In this document: positions 54,161 through 62,245 of the stretch, in pieces | How positions within the stretch are numbered: the first letter of the stretch is position 1 | How the letters are laid out: each line of letters opens with the position of its first letter | From: Bog-756 sp963835465 | GTDB taxonomy: Bacteria > Actinomycetota > Acidimicrobiia > Acidimicrobiales > RAAP-2 | Assembly: GCA_963835465.1 (NCBI GenBank) | Contig: CAWIFR010000003.1 | Span: 1 to 64,000, forward strand | Direction: 5' to 3' | Length of the DNA stretch: 64,000 nucleotides | Program-made: the position numbers and the translations under genes | The notes under the pieces: generated by a model | Database searches by the model: none | Seen by the model: the letters and a program-made list of their open reading frames with translations, nothing else | What the model was told of the DNA's origin: nothing

Positions 54161-54550
54161 ATGGATGACCTCCCCGTGCTGGTCGTGGACGATCAGGCCC
54201 CGTTTCGCATGGCGGCCAAAGCCGTGGTGCGCCGCATGGACGGGTTCGAGGTCGTGGGCGAGGCCACCGACGGCGAAGAAGCGGTGGCCATGGCGGTTGC
54301 CCTCCATCCGGCCTTGGTCCTCATGGACATCAACATGCCGGGGATGAACGGGGTGGAGGCGACGCGCCGGATCATGGCAGAGGAGCCCCACACGGTGGTG
54401 ATCCTCTGCTCCACCTACACTCCTCAGGACCTGCCTCCAGATGCTGCGTCCAGCGGTGCCTTGGCCTATGTGAACAAGGAGGAGTTCGGACCATCCGAGC
54501 TCGTCCGCATCTGGGCCGAGCGGGAGACCATCGAGTTCCTTCCCACCTGA
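54161..54550 (+). CDS. Stand-alone receiver (CheY-like) protein
   Basis: A 129-residue receiver domain with no output domain. VLVVDDQAPFR supplies the acidic pair, Asp in LVLMDINMPGMNG is the phosphorylation site, Ser in ILCSTYTP replaces the usual Thr, and Lys in YVNKEEFGP completes the site. It lies 90 bases after the NarL regulator and ends 11 bases from the convergent kinase stop. A single-domain receiver beside a kinase often acts as a phosphate sink or as a protein-interaction switch. Confidence 0.88.
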   Translation: MDDLPVLVVDDQAPFRMAAKAVVRRMDGFEVVGEATDGEEAVAMAVALHPALVLMDINMPGMNGVEATRRIMAEEPHTVVILCSTYTPQDLPPDAASSGALAYVNKEEFGPSELVRIWAERETIEFLPT

Positions 54551-54560
54551 GCCGCCACCC

Positions 54561-56792
54561 CTACGTGATCGGAATCGAGCCTCGGACCATCGATCCGACG
54601 CCAGGCGACGAGTCCCATCGGACCGATCCCCCGATGGCACCGAGTCGGTCGCTCATGTTCATGAAGCCGTGTCCGGCACGCGCCCGCTCGGCGTCGAACC
54701 CGGGCCCGTCGTCGGCCACGGTGAACAGCAGGCCGCCCTCCTGCTCCCACACCCGCACTTGGACGTTGGACTCCGGGGCGTGCTTGGCCGCGTTCTGGAG
54801 GGCCTCGAGACAGCAGAAGTAGACCGCCGCCTCGATGTCGGGTGAGAACCGCCCGATGCCGTCGCTCACCGTGGTCACAGCCAAGGGGCTCCGTGACGCC
54901 ACCGCCCGCAGGGCCTCGGGCAAGCCGTTGTCCATGAGCAGGGGCGGATAGATGCCGTGGGCCAGGTCCCGGAGCTCCTGGACCGTGGCCTTGACCTCGG
55001 CGGCGATCTCGTCGAGGGCCTGAGCGGCCGCCTCGGGATCCTCGGCCACGAGGTCTCGGACCAGGCGTACGTTGACGGCGAGCGCCACGAGATGCTGCTG
55101 TGCCCCGTCGTGGAGGTCACGCTCCACCCGTCGGCGCTCGGCGTCGGCGGCGGCCACGATGCGGGTCCGCGAGGCCCGCAGCTCGGCGGCCTGCCGCCTC
55201 ACCTCGTCGAGGGTGGACTGGAGAGCCGAGTCCAGGTTGACGTTGTGGAGCGCCAGACCCACCTGCCGGGTGAGCTCGGTGAGAACCAGGTCCTCCTGCT
55301 CGCTGAAGGGGGGTTCGGTGGTGGGCCGCTCCACCACCACCAGGCCGAGCAGTTCGCCCCCGTAGGTGATGGGGCACACCCGGAGCTGGGCATGGTCGCG
55401 GCCGGCGATCACCGCCGGGAGCCAGACCGAGGTCCAGGTGTTGCCGGAGACTCCGGCCCGGGCCACCACCGGCTGCTCCTGGGGTCCGATGTGGAGCCGG
55501 CCCGGGCCCCGGTCAGGAATGGACGCGCTCCGTTCGAGGACCTCACTGGATCCTGTGAACACCTCAGCACTGGTCAACACCATCGACTTGTGCAGCGACT
55601 CGGTCAGCTGCAGTAGGAGCTCGTCCATGGCCACGGCCCGGGTCAACCGGGTGCTGAACGTCTTGACCACGTCATCAGGCACGTCGTCGGTCCCGTAGAC
55701 CAGGCGTTGGGCGACATGTTCGACGCGTCGGTGGGAGACCGACGCGCCGAGCGCCACCACCGCGGCAGCCAGGATGGACAGGCCCAACACCTGTCGGTCA
55801 CCGGGTCCGGGTTCGTGCCCGAAGCCCAGGATCACGAGGACGTAGACGGCGAGGACGACGGCCGAGAGCCCCGTCGCCGTGAGCAGCCAGACGAGTACGC
55901 GGTCCGAGACGCCCAGCATCCGCCGGAACGTGGTCAGCGCCACCCCGAGCGGCACCAGGACCGTGCCCCCGGCGGCGATGGCCCACGGGTGGACGGGCCA
56001 TCGGACCAGGATGTGGAGCCCCACGACCACCAATCCCACCTCGACGGTGGACACGGCGCCCGAGGCGATCCACTGCAGTCGCTGTCGGTCCACACCCGGT
56101 GCAGAGCGGTACCGTCGTTCGGCACCGACCAGACCAAGGGCGACGGCCACCAGCCATCCCGCCACGGCGACCGGGTCGCTCATCCGTCCCGGCCCGAACC
56201 ACAATCCGAGGCCGAAGCCCAGGCCGGCGCCGTAGGCCAGGACCACCACGACGACCCGGGACCTCGTGAGCAGCCGCCCGTCCGGCACCGAGAGGAGGAA
56301 GTGCACCCCGATGGCCATCAGCAGCGCCGGTGTCACGGTGGCGGCGAACCGGGCGACGTGACCGGCCCCTCCCGTCCACGTCGCACCCACCGCAGCCGCG
56401 GTCAGGGCAACCGCCCCCAGCAGCGAGGCCAGCGAAACCAGTCGGCCGAGCTGCGCCAGACCGGGTCGGACCAACAGGCAGATGCCCGCCGCCACCCAGG
56501 CCAGCGTGAGTTCGACCCGGATGGCGTCGGCCGTGGTGATCCCGGTGGCCACGGCCTTGTCCAGTCCGAACCCGACCATCAGGAGGGTCGGCACCATCAG
56601 CAGCACACCCGGTGACCACCGGGCCCGGTCTCCGTGGTCGAGCGCCCGATCTTCCAGGCCCACGGCCTGAGGACCGGCCGAGGCCCGGACCGGATGATCT
56701 GCGGCCACACCCGCCAACGCATCCGAGGATCGGGCGGACACGGAGCCGGATGGGACGGCTGCCACACCCGCCGGCGCAGGCGTCGTGGTCAC
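54561..56792 (-). CDS. GAF-containing membrane histidine kinase (HisKA_3 type)
   Basis: A 743-residue kinase. Residues about 60-350 hold eight or so TM helices, a large integral sensor module. A GAF-like domain follows (about 375-520: TRAVAMDELLLQLTESLH, later CPITYGGELLGLVVVER). The dimerisation/phospho-acceptor helix has DAERRRVERDLHDGAQQHLVAL with His in RDLHDGAQ, typical of NarX/DesK-type kinases. The ATPase is LEALQNAAKHAPESNVQVRV and VADDGPGFD then GHGFMNMSDR. NarL-type regulators are its natural partners, and two lie within 5 kb. The ATG overlaps the ABC ATPase stop, so it is the last gene of a three-gene coupled operon. Confidence 0.92.
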   Translation of the reverse strand: MTTTPAPAGVAAVPSGSVSARSSDALAGVAADHPVRASAGPQAVGLEDRALDHGDRARWSPGVLLMVPTLLMVGFGLDKAVATGITTADAIRVELTLAWVAAGICLLVRPGLAQLGRLVSLASLLGAVALTAAAVGATWTGGAGHVARFAATVTPALLMAIGVHFLLSVPDGRLLTRSRVVVVVLAYGAGLGFGLGLWFGPGRMSDPVAVAGWLVAVALGLVGAERRYRSAPGVDRQRLQWIASGAVSTVEVGLVVVGLHILVRWPVHPWAIAAGGTVLVPLGVALTTFRRMLGVSDRVLVWLLTATGLSAVVLAVYVLVILGFGHEPGPGDRQVLGLSILAAAVVALGASVSHRRVEHVAQRLVYGTDDVPDDVVKTFSTRLTRAVAMDELLLQLTESLHKSMVLTSAEVFTGSSEVLERSASIPDRGPGRLHIGPQEQPVVARAGVSGNTWTSVWLPAVIAGRDHAQLRVCPITYGGELLGLVVVERPTTEPPFSEQEDLVLTELTRQVGLALHNVNLDSALQSTLDEVRRQAAELRASRTRIVAAADAERRRVERDLHDGAQQHLVALAVNVRLVRDLVAEDPEAAAQALDEIAAEVKATVQELRDLAHGIYPPLLMDNGLPEALRAVASRSPLAVTTVSDGIGRFSPDIEAAVYFCCLEALQNAAKHAPESNVQVRVWEQEGGLLFTVADDGPGFDAERARAGHGFMNMSDRLGAIGGSVRWDSSPGVGSMVRGSIPIT

Positions 56793-57567
56793 CGAGCCTC
56801 GAGACGAGCGCCCGCTGGATTCCGGTCAGGCGCCTCCACCATCTGCCCATCACGCATGTAGATCAGGTGGGCTGCGGCCTGGGCCACGTCGCTGTCGTGG
56901 GTGACCAGCACGATGGTCTGTCCACCCCGGTGCAGTCTGGAGAGCAGCTCCACGATCTCGTGGCCACTGTCCGAGTCGAGGGCCCCAGTCGGCTCGTCGG
57001 CCAGCAGGAGCGTGGGTTGGTTGGCCAGGGCGCGGGCGATAGCCAGCCGCTGGCGCTGGCCTCCAGACAGGGAGCCGGGGACCACCTTGGCCTTGTCCCC
57101 CACCCCGAGGAGATCAAGAAGGTCACACGCCCGGCTCTCAGCCGGCTTGCGCCTGGTACCGGCGATGATGGCCGGGAGGGCGACGTTCTCCATGGCCGTC
57201 ATGCTCTCCAGGAGGTTGAAGAACTGGAAGACGATGCCGATGTGCTGGCGCCGAATCAACGAGAGCTCGTCCTCCGTGCGACCGGTGACCAGCTCGCCTC
57301 CACGCGGATGAGGCCCTCGTCGGCCACGTCCAGGCCGGCCACCAGGTTGAGGAGCGTCGACTTCCCGCACCCCGACGGACCCATCAGGGCGACGAAGTCA
57401 CCGGCCGGCACCCTCAGGTTGGCTCCCCGCAAGGCCCGGACCGGCGCGTTCTCCGCCTCAAAGGTCTTGCGCACCCCTTCCACCACCAGGACATCGTCGA
57501 CTCCCGCGTCGTCGGCCACGCCGCCGTCGGCTGCGGCCACCGCCTTCCCGAGATCAACTGCACTCAT
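56789..57567 (-). pseudogene. MacB/LolD-type ABC ATPase without permease, frameshifted
   Basis: After restoring one G the protein is about 259 residues. First part (57567 to about 57298): VLVVEGVRKTFEAENAPVRA, Walker A MGPSGCGKST, GLDVADEGLIRVE. Then GELVTGRTEDELSLIRRQHI, Q loop GIVFQFFNLLESMTAMENVALP, signature LSGGQRQRLAIARALANQP, Walker B LLLADEPTGALDS and H loop VLVTHDSDVA. This is the LolD/MacB/FtsE-like ATPase type, which normally pairs with a FtsX-like permease; none is nearby. The break is a lost G near 57297 (GTG GAG GC should be GTG GAG GGC). Both ends overlap neighbours by 4 bases (ATGA). Confidence 0.88.
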
Positions 57568-59023
57568 TGGGAACCTCCTCCGCCAAGCCTGTCCGAGCCG
57601 AGGGCGGCCGCCAGGGCCCCCGGACCCTTCACCGGCACCACCACGCCCTGCACCGGTCGGGGCGGTCCGGCCCGACCAGGGACGGTCACCACGGCGGGCA
57701 CCTGCCCGGCTATCCGCCAGGCCCGCACTGGAGTGTCCCGTCCCTTGACCAGCTGCTCGGGCAATAGTGTCGCCTCCACCGGCTCCGCCAGGGCATCCAT
57801 CGTGGCCTGGCTCAGCACAGTCTCCCCCGATTCGGCCAGTTGCTGCAGGCGTTGCGAGAGATTGACCGTATCGCCGACCAGGGTGTACTCAAGACGCTCC
57901 TCGGTGCCGAGGAGCGCGGCGGCCGCCTCACCGGTGGACAGGCCCATGCCCAGGCCGAACGGGGGGAGGCCGTCATCCTGCCAGCCGGCGTTGACCTCGG
58001 CCTGCCGGCGGTGGGCGTCAGCCGCCGCCGCCAGTGCCCGGTCGGCGTGGTCGGGCTGGGAGAACGGGGCCCCGAAGACGGCCATGACCGCATCCCCCAC
58101 GAACTGCATGATGGTCCCCTCCTGGTCCAGGATGGCCCGGTTCATCGCCGCCCGATGGGTGTTGAGCTGGCCGGCCAGTTGGCTGGGATCGGCGTGCTCG
58201 GCGATCGTGGAGTACGAGCGGATGTCGCTCATCAGCACCGTGACCTCCACCAACTCGGTCTTACCAATGTCCCGTCCGTCCCGCCGCAGCTTTTCGGCCA
58301 GTCCCCCGGGGAGCAGTCGGGACAGGGACTCACCCTGCTCCTCCCGGTCCACGATGCACTGATGGAGCAGCCGCAGCCGGCGGATGGCTCCCTCGGTTCC
58401 GGCCGAGACCCCCTGGGCCAGGGTCACGAAGAGGGACTCCACCTGAGCATCGACGGCCTCGGGGGTGGTGCGCTGGGCGGCGGCGATGGCTTTGATGGGT
58501 TTGCCCTCGGCCACCCAGTTGAGCAGCGTCTCCTCGGCCTCGGTCAGGCCTCCGTGCGTGGTTACCGGACGGACGAGGGCGTCGACGATGGAGGGATCGA
58601 GCGCCGTCCCCCCGTGGCCACCGACCGTACGGCATCCACCAGCTGGTTTCCCTCGGCGATGTGGTCCTTCAGGAGGTAGCCGTAGCCAGCTGAACCCTCG
58701 GCCACCAAGGAGACGGCGTACTCGGGATCGTCGTACTGGGACAAGATGACCACGCCGATGCCCGGACAACGCTGCCGGACCTCGCTGGCGGCCTCGATGC
58801 CCTCCCGCCGGAAGGTGGGGGGCATCCGGATGTCGGTGACCAGGACGTGGGGCTGGGTGGCGAGCACCCCCTGCACCAGGCTCTCGTAGTCCTCAGCCAC
58901 CCCTACCACCCGCAGATCGCCCTGACGCTCCAGAAGCGTGCGCACTCCCTCCCGGACGATCACGTTGTCATCGGCCAGGAAGACATCGATGATCGCACCC
59001 GCCGACGGGTTCCCGGATTCCAT
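57564..59023 (-). pseudogene. Response regulator fused to class III nucleotidyl cyclase, frameshifted
   Basis: After restoring one G the protein is about 486 residues. Receiver: DVFLADDN, phospho-acceptor Asp64 in VTDIRMPPT, Lys in GYLLKDH. A short HTH-like linker follows (LTEAEETLLNWVAEGKPIKA). Cyclase domain: metal Asp residues in VLMSDIRSYS and FVGDAVMAVFG; transition-state Asn and Arg in GDTVNLSQRL. The usual purine-specifying Lys before FVGD is Gln (IMQFVGD) and the second position is Thr (EYTLVGD). The break at about 58607-58612 is a run of six G where seven keeps frame (VATGG-TALDPSIVDALV). Its stop overlaps the ABC ATPase start. Confidence 0.9.
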
Positions 59024-59157
59024 GATGGACCCGTTATCCCATACTCCCGACCGGGGGAACAGTGCGCGACCACGTCAACCCGGGGTGGTGGCAGCCACAC
59101 CCTGTCCGGTGGGCGATCACGGTGGACCGGGATCCGAACGGGCGGCAGGATGGTGAC

Positions 59158-60150
59158 ATGCGAACCGAGAGCTCCGTCACCTCGCTCTCGTGGATCCCCT
59201 CCGAAGCAGTGCGGGGCGGAACCCGAGTGGCCTTTGACAAGGGATTCACCCACTACGACGACCCTCCGCCGGACGTGATCGAGGACCTCGAGGCGCTGCG
59301 CCAGGCCGACCGCTTCCGCTTCGCCAACGTGCTCTCGGCCTACGTGGAGGCCGACCCGTCCGGCCGGATCACCGACTACGGCTACACCGGCGGCGGCCTG
59401 ATGGGCTCGACCACGGTGGCCGTGGCCGGCCTCAACAAGCAGTTCAAGGCCGTAGCCCTCCCGGTCATCCAGCAGCCGCCGGAGGTGGGCGATGGCTGGG
59501 TGCGATTCGTGCAGACCGCGGGAGGCCGCACCGGGCTCCCGGCACCACGACGCGTGCGGCGCAAGCCGTTCATCCAGTGGCAAGCCCCGTTGGTGTGGGC
59601 CACCCTCAGCCTCACCCTCCGCGTCGACGGGACGCGCTCGTTCGAGGTGCTCGGCGCCAGCCACTTCCCCCGACACTGGTTCTACGACAGCGAAGGAAAG
59701 CTGGCGGCAAAGTCGGGGCTCACCGACTTCAAGGACTGGTACCGCCGGTCATTCGGCAAGCACACGCCGTGGGGTGACCAGGACTCCCCTGCCCTGGTCA
59801 CCGCGGTGGAGACCGCGCTCGAGCGGGCGTTGTCCGTGCAGATGATGGACAAGAACTCCAAGCCGAAATTCATCCAGCTGTCTGCCGGGGACACCCTGTG
59901 CCACGAGGGAGACCAGGGCACGGACGTCTTCTTGGTGCTCGACGGAGTGGTCCGCGTGGAGAAGGGCGGCGAACGGTTGGCCGAGTACGGTCCCGGGGCC
60001 GTCTTGGGCGAACGCTCCGGGATCGAGGGGGGAACCCGGACCTCGAGCCTGGTGGCGGTGACCGACTCCCGGGTGGCCGTGGTCGCCGCCAGCACCATGG
60101 ACCGTCAACAGCTCCACGAACTGGCCAGGGGTCACGGAGCTGACGTCTAG
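59158..60150 (+). CDS. Cyclic-nucleotide-binding-domain protein
   Basis: A 330-residue protein. Residues 1-225 form a domain I do not recognise (IPSEAVRGGTRVAFDKGFTH, GGGLMGSTTVAVAGLNKQFK, SHFPRHWFYDSEGKLAAKSG). Residues about 240-325 are a cyclic-nucleotide-binding domain: FIQLSAGDTLCHEGDQGTDV, FLVLDGVVRVEKGG, and the phosphate-binding cassette LGERSGIEGGTRTSSL with the ribose-binding Glu and phosphate-binding Arg. The Thr after Arg is more often seen in cGMP-binding cassettes. AGGATGGTGAC precedes the ATG. It is divergent from the RR-cyclase, so it is a natural candidate for that enzyme's effector. Confidence 0.88.
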   Translation: MRTESSVTSLSWIPSEAVRGGTRVAFDKGFTHYDDPPPDVIEDLEALRQADRFRFANVLSAYVEADPSGRITDYGYTGGGLMGSTTVAVAGLNKQFKAVALPVIQQPPEVGDGWVRFVQTAGGRTGLPAPRRVRRKPFIQWQAPLVWATLSLTLRVDGTRSFEVLGASHFPRHWFYDSEGKLAAKSGLTDFKDWYRRSFGKHTPWGDQDSPALVTAVETALERALSVQMMDKNSKPKFIQLSAGDTLCHEGDQGTDVFLVLDGVVRVEKGGERLAEYGPGAVLGERSGIEGGTRTSSLVAVTDSRVAVVAASTMDRQQLHELARGHGADV

Positions 60151-60238
60151 CGCTGAGGCGACAGGCCCACGTCCCGGCCGGGTCGGCCCCTCTGGGCAGG
60201 CGAGGCCCGTCGCCCGATCGGCGCGGCCCAGACCAGGG

Positions 60239-61289
60239 TCAGCCGGCGAGCTGCTTGACCTTGGCGATGAGGTCCACCGGCTTCTGGTCCCCGACCGGCA
60301 GCGGGGTCACCTGCAGGTGGGTGACGCCGGCATCGGCATAGGCGGCGACCCGCTCGGCCACATAGCTCTCCGGACCGCACAGCGAGGTGGCTTCGAGCAG
60401 CTCGGCCGGGACCAGCGCCTCCGCCTCTTTCTTCTTGCCGTCGAGGTACAGATTCTGGATCTGCTCGGCCTCCTGTTCGAACCCGTATCGTCGGACCACG
60501 TCGTTGTAGAAGTTCTTCCCCTTGGCTCCCATGCCCCCGACATACAGGGCCACCATGGGACGGGACAGTTCCCGCAGGGCGACCACATCCTCACCCTCCC
60601 CGATGGCCAGCAGGCCGCCGGTGGTGATCTGGAGCGGTCCGAGGGCGGGATCCCGCTTGGCTGCGCCAGCGTCGAGCGCGGGTCCCCAGATCTCCCGAGC
60701 CTTCTCGGGCATGAACATCATCGGGATCCATCCGTCAGCCACCTCGGCGGTCATGGCGACATTCATCTCGCCGAGGGCCGCCACCCACACCGGGATGGCC
60801 GGTCGCACCGGGTGGGCGATGATCTTCGAGCGCCTTGCCCAGGCCGGTGCCCTGGTCGGGCGGGAGCGGCATGGAGTAGTAGGTGCCCTCGTGGACCAGG
60901 GGAGCCTCCCGCTTCCACACCTGACGGCACACATCGATGATCTCCCGGGTCCGCCCGATGGGCGCGTTGAACGGCACCCCGTGGAAGCCTTCGATGACCT
61001 GGGGGCCGGAGGACCCCAGGCCGAGGTGGAACCGGCCGTCGGAGAGGGTGTCGATGCCGGCGGCGGTCATGGCGATGAGTGTGGGCGTGCGGGTGAAGAT
61101 GGGGAGGATGGCCGAACCGATCTCCACCGTCTCGGTGAGGGCGGCGATGTACCCCATCAGGCTGGGCCCGTCCAAGCCGTAGGCCTCGGCCACCCACACC
61201 AGGTCCAGCCCGGCCTGCTCGAACTCGGCCACCTCGGCAGCAGCCTGCCGGAAGCCTCCCGCATAGCTCAGGAACGTGCTGATCTTCAT
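60239..61289 (-). pseudogene. Luciferase-like F420-type oxidoreductase, frameshifted
   Basis: After removing one base the protein is about 349 residues. The N-terminal part (from MKISTFLSYAGGF) has FEQAGLDLVWVAEAYGLDGP, AILPIFTRTPTLIAMTAAGI and DGRFHLGLGSSGPQVIEG. The second part resumes as KIIAHPVRPAIPVWVAALGE and GWIPMMFMP, ending VTPLPVGDQKPVDLIAKVKQ. These are LLM-superfamily F420-type blocks. The break is an extra G near 60830 (CTC-G-AAG should be CTC-AAG), the same context as in the aldehyde dehydrogenase. GGGAGAACCG precedes the ATG. It is convergent with the cNMP-binding gene. Confidence 0.88.
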
Positions 61290-61401
61290 CGGTTCTCCCG
61301 TCGGGTCGTGCGCCACATGGTGGGCGCTCCCCAGACCTTAGAACGGCTCCCGCAGGTGCCGGTCGGCCCCGGCCCGGCCGTCCCCCAGATACCGTGCCCG
61401 G

Positions 61402-62211
61402 TCAGTCCCAGGCCCGCACACTCATGGACTGACTGGCCGTGGCGAGCAAGGTGCCCTGCTCGGACCAGAGGTAGGCCACACCCTGTCCGTACCCACCCAC
61501 GAGGGCCTGGATCCGGATGTCGCAGAGGATCCACTCGGTGGGCTCCAGGTGCACCACCCGGATGGTGTTGTCCAGACTCCGGGACATGACCCGGCGTCCG
61601 AGGGGCTGGGAGACCCCGCCGGTTACATAGTCGCCGATGATGGCCAAGGTGGCGGCCGAGGGCTCAAGATGGCCCGGTACCCGGGCCCAGAGCGCGCTGT
61701 CTGGATCGCCGGGTCCCGACGTCCCTGAGCTGATCTCCTCGAACGACCTCCCCTTGGCCAGCCGAACGTCGATACGGTCGAAGATGGAGGTGGTGGTGAA
61801 GTCGGGGAGGCGCCGGGGTGGGCACCGGTCGGGTGGCGGGACGTCCGGTGCAGTGACCCAGACTCCCCCACCATCGAAGGACCCGGCGGACCCAAGGGCG
61901 GCGTTGACGGTCAGGATCTCGGCGTCGCCGACGTAGCCCACGGCTCGAGCCTGGGTGACCCGACGGCCCTCGGCAGCCAGGGTCACCGTCAGATCGAGTA
62001 CGGACCCGGTGGGTGCATAGGACAAGTACTGGGCGGTCGACCACACCGTCGGTCGACCCGACGCCGCCTCCATGGCCACCAGCGCGGCTCCCAGGCCGCA
62101 TCCACCGAAGAGGAAGTTCCCCGGCGTGGCCAACTCGGGCACCACCGTCAGCCGCCACTGGCGGTCGTGTCCCACCGGCTCCATGCCGAGGAAGTCCCTC
62201 GCATCGGTCAT
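61402..62211 (-). CDS. Acyl-CoA thioesterase (TesB-like double hotdog)
   Basis: A 269-residue protein with two hotdog domains. The N-terminal one contains GNFLFGGCGLGAALVAMEAA, the C-terminal one RRVMSRSLDNTIRVVHLEPTEW and ends GQGVAYLWSEQGTLLATASQ, which is the usual ending of TesB-like thioesterases; the Asp and Thr/Ser of this region (SLDNTIR) match the catalytic positions. It should hydrolyse acyl-CoA. It lies 34 bases downstream of the acyl-CoA dehydrogenase gene on the same strand, likely co-transcribed. Confidence 0.85.
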   Translation of the reverse strand: MTDARDFLGMEPVGHDRQWRLTVVPELATPGNFLFGGCGLGAALVAMEAASGRPTVWSTAQYLSYAPTGSVLDLTVTLAAEGRRVTQARAVGYVGDAEILTVNAALGSAGSFDGGGVWVTAPDVPPPDRCPPRRLPDFTTTSIFDRIDVRLAKGRSFEEISSGTSGPGDPDSALWARVPGHLEPSAATLAIIGDYVTGGVSQPLGRRVMSRSLDNTIRVVHLEPTEWILCDIRIQALVGGYGQGVAYLWSEQGTLLATASQSMSVRAWD

Positions 62212-62245
62212 CGGGGCCCCCACGTTCCCCGGCGTTCGATGTCCA

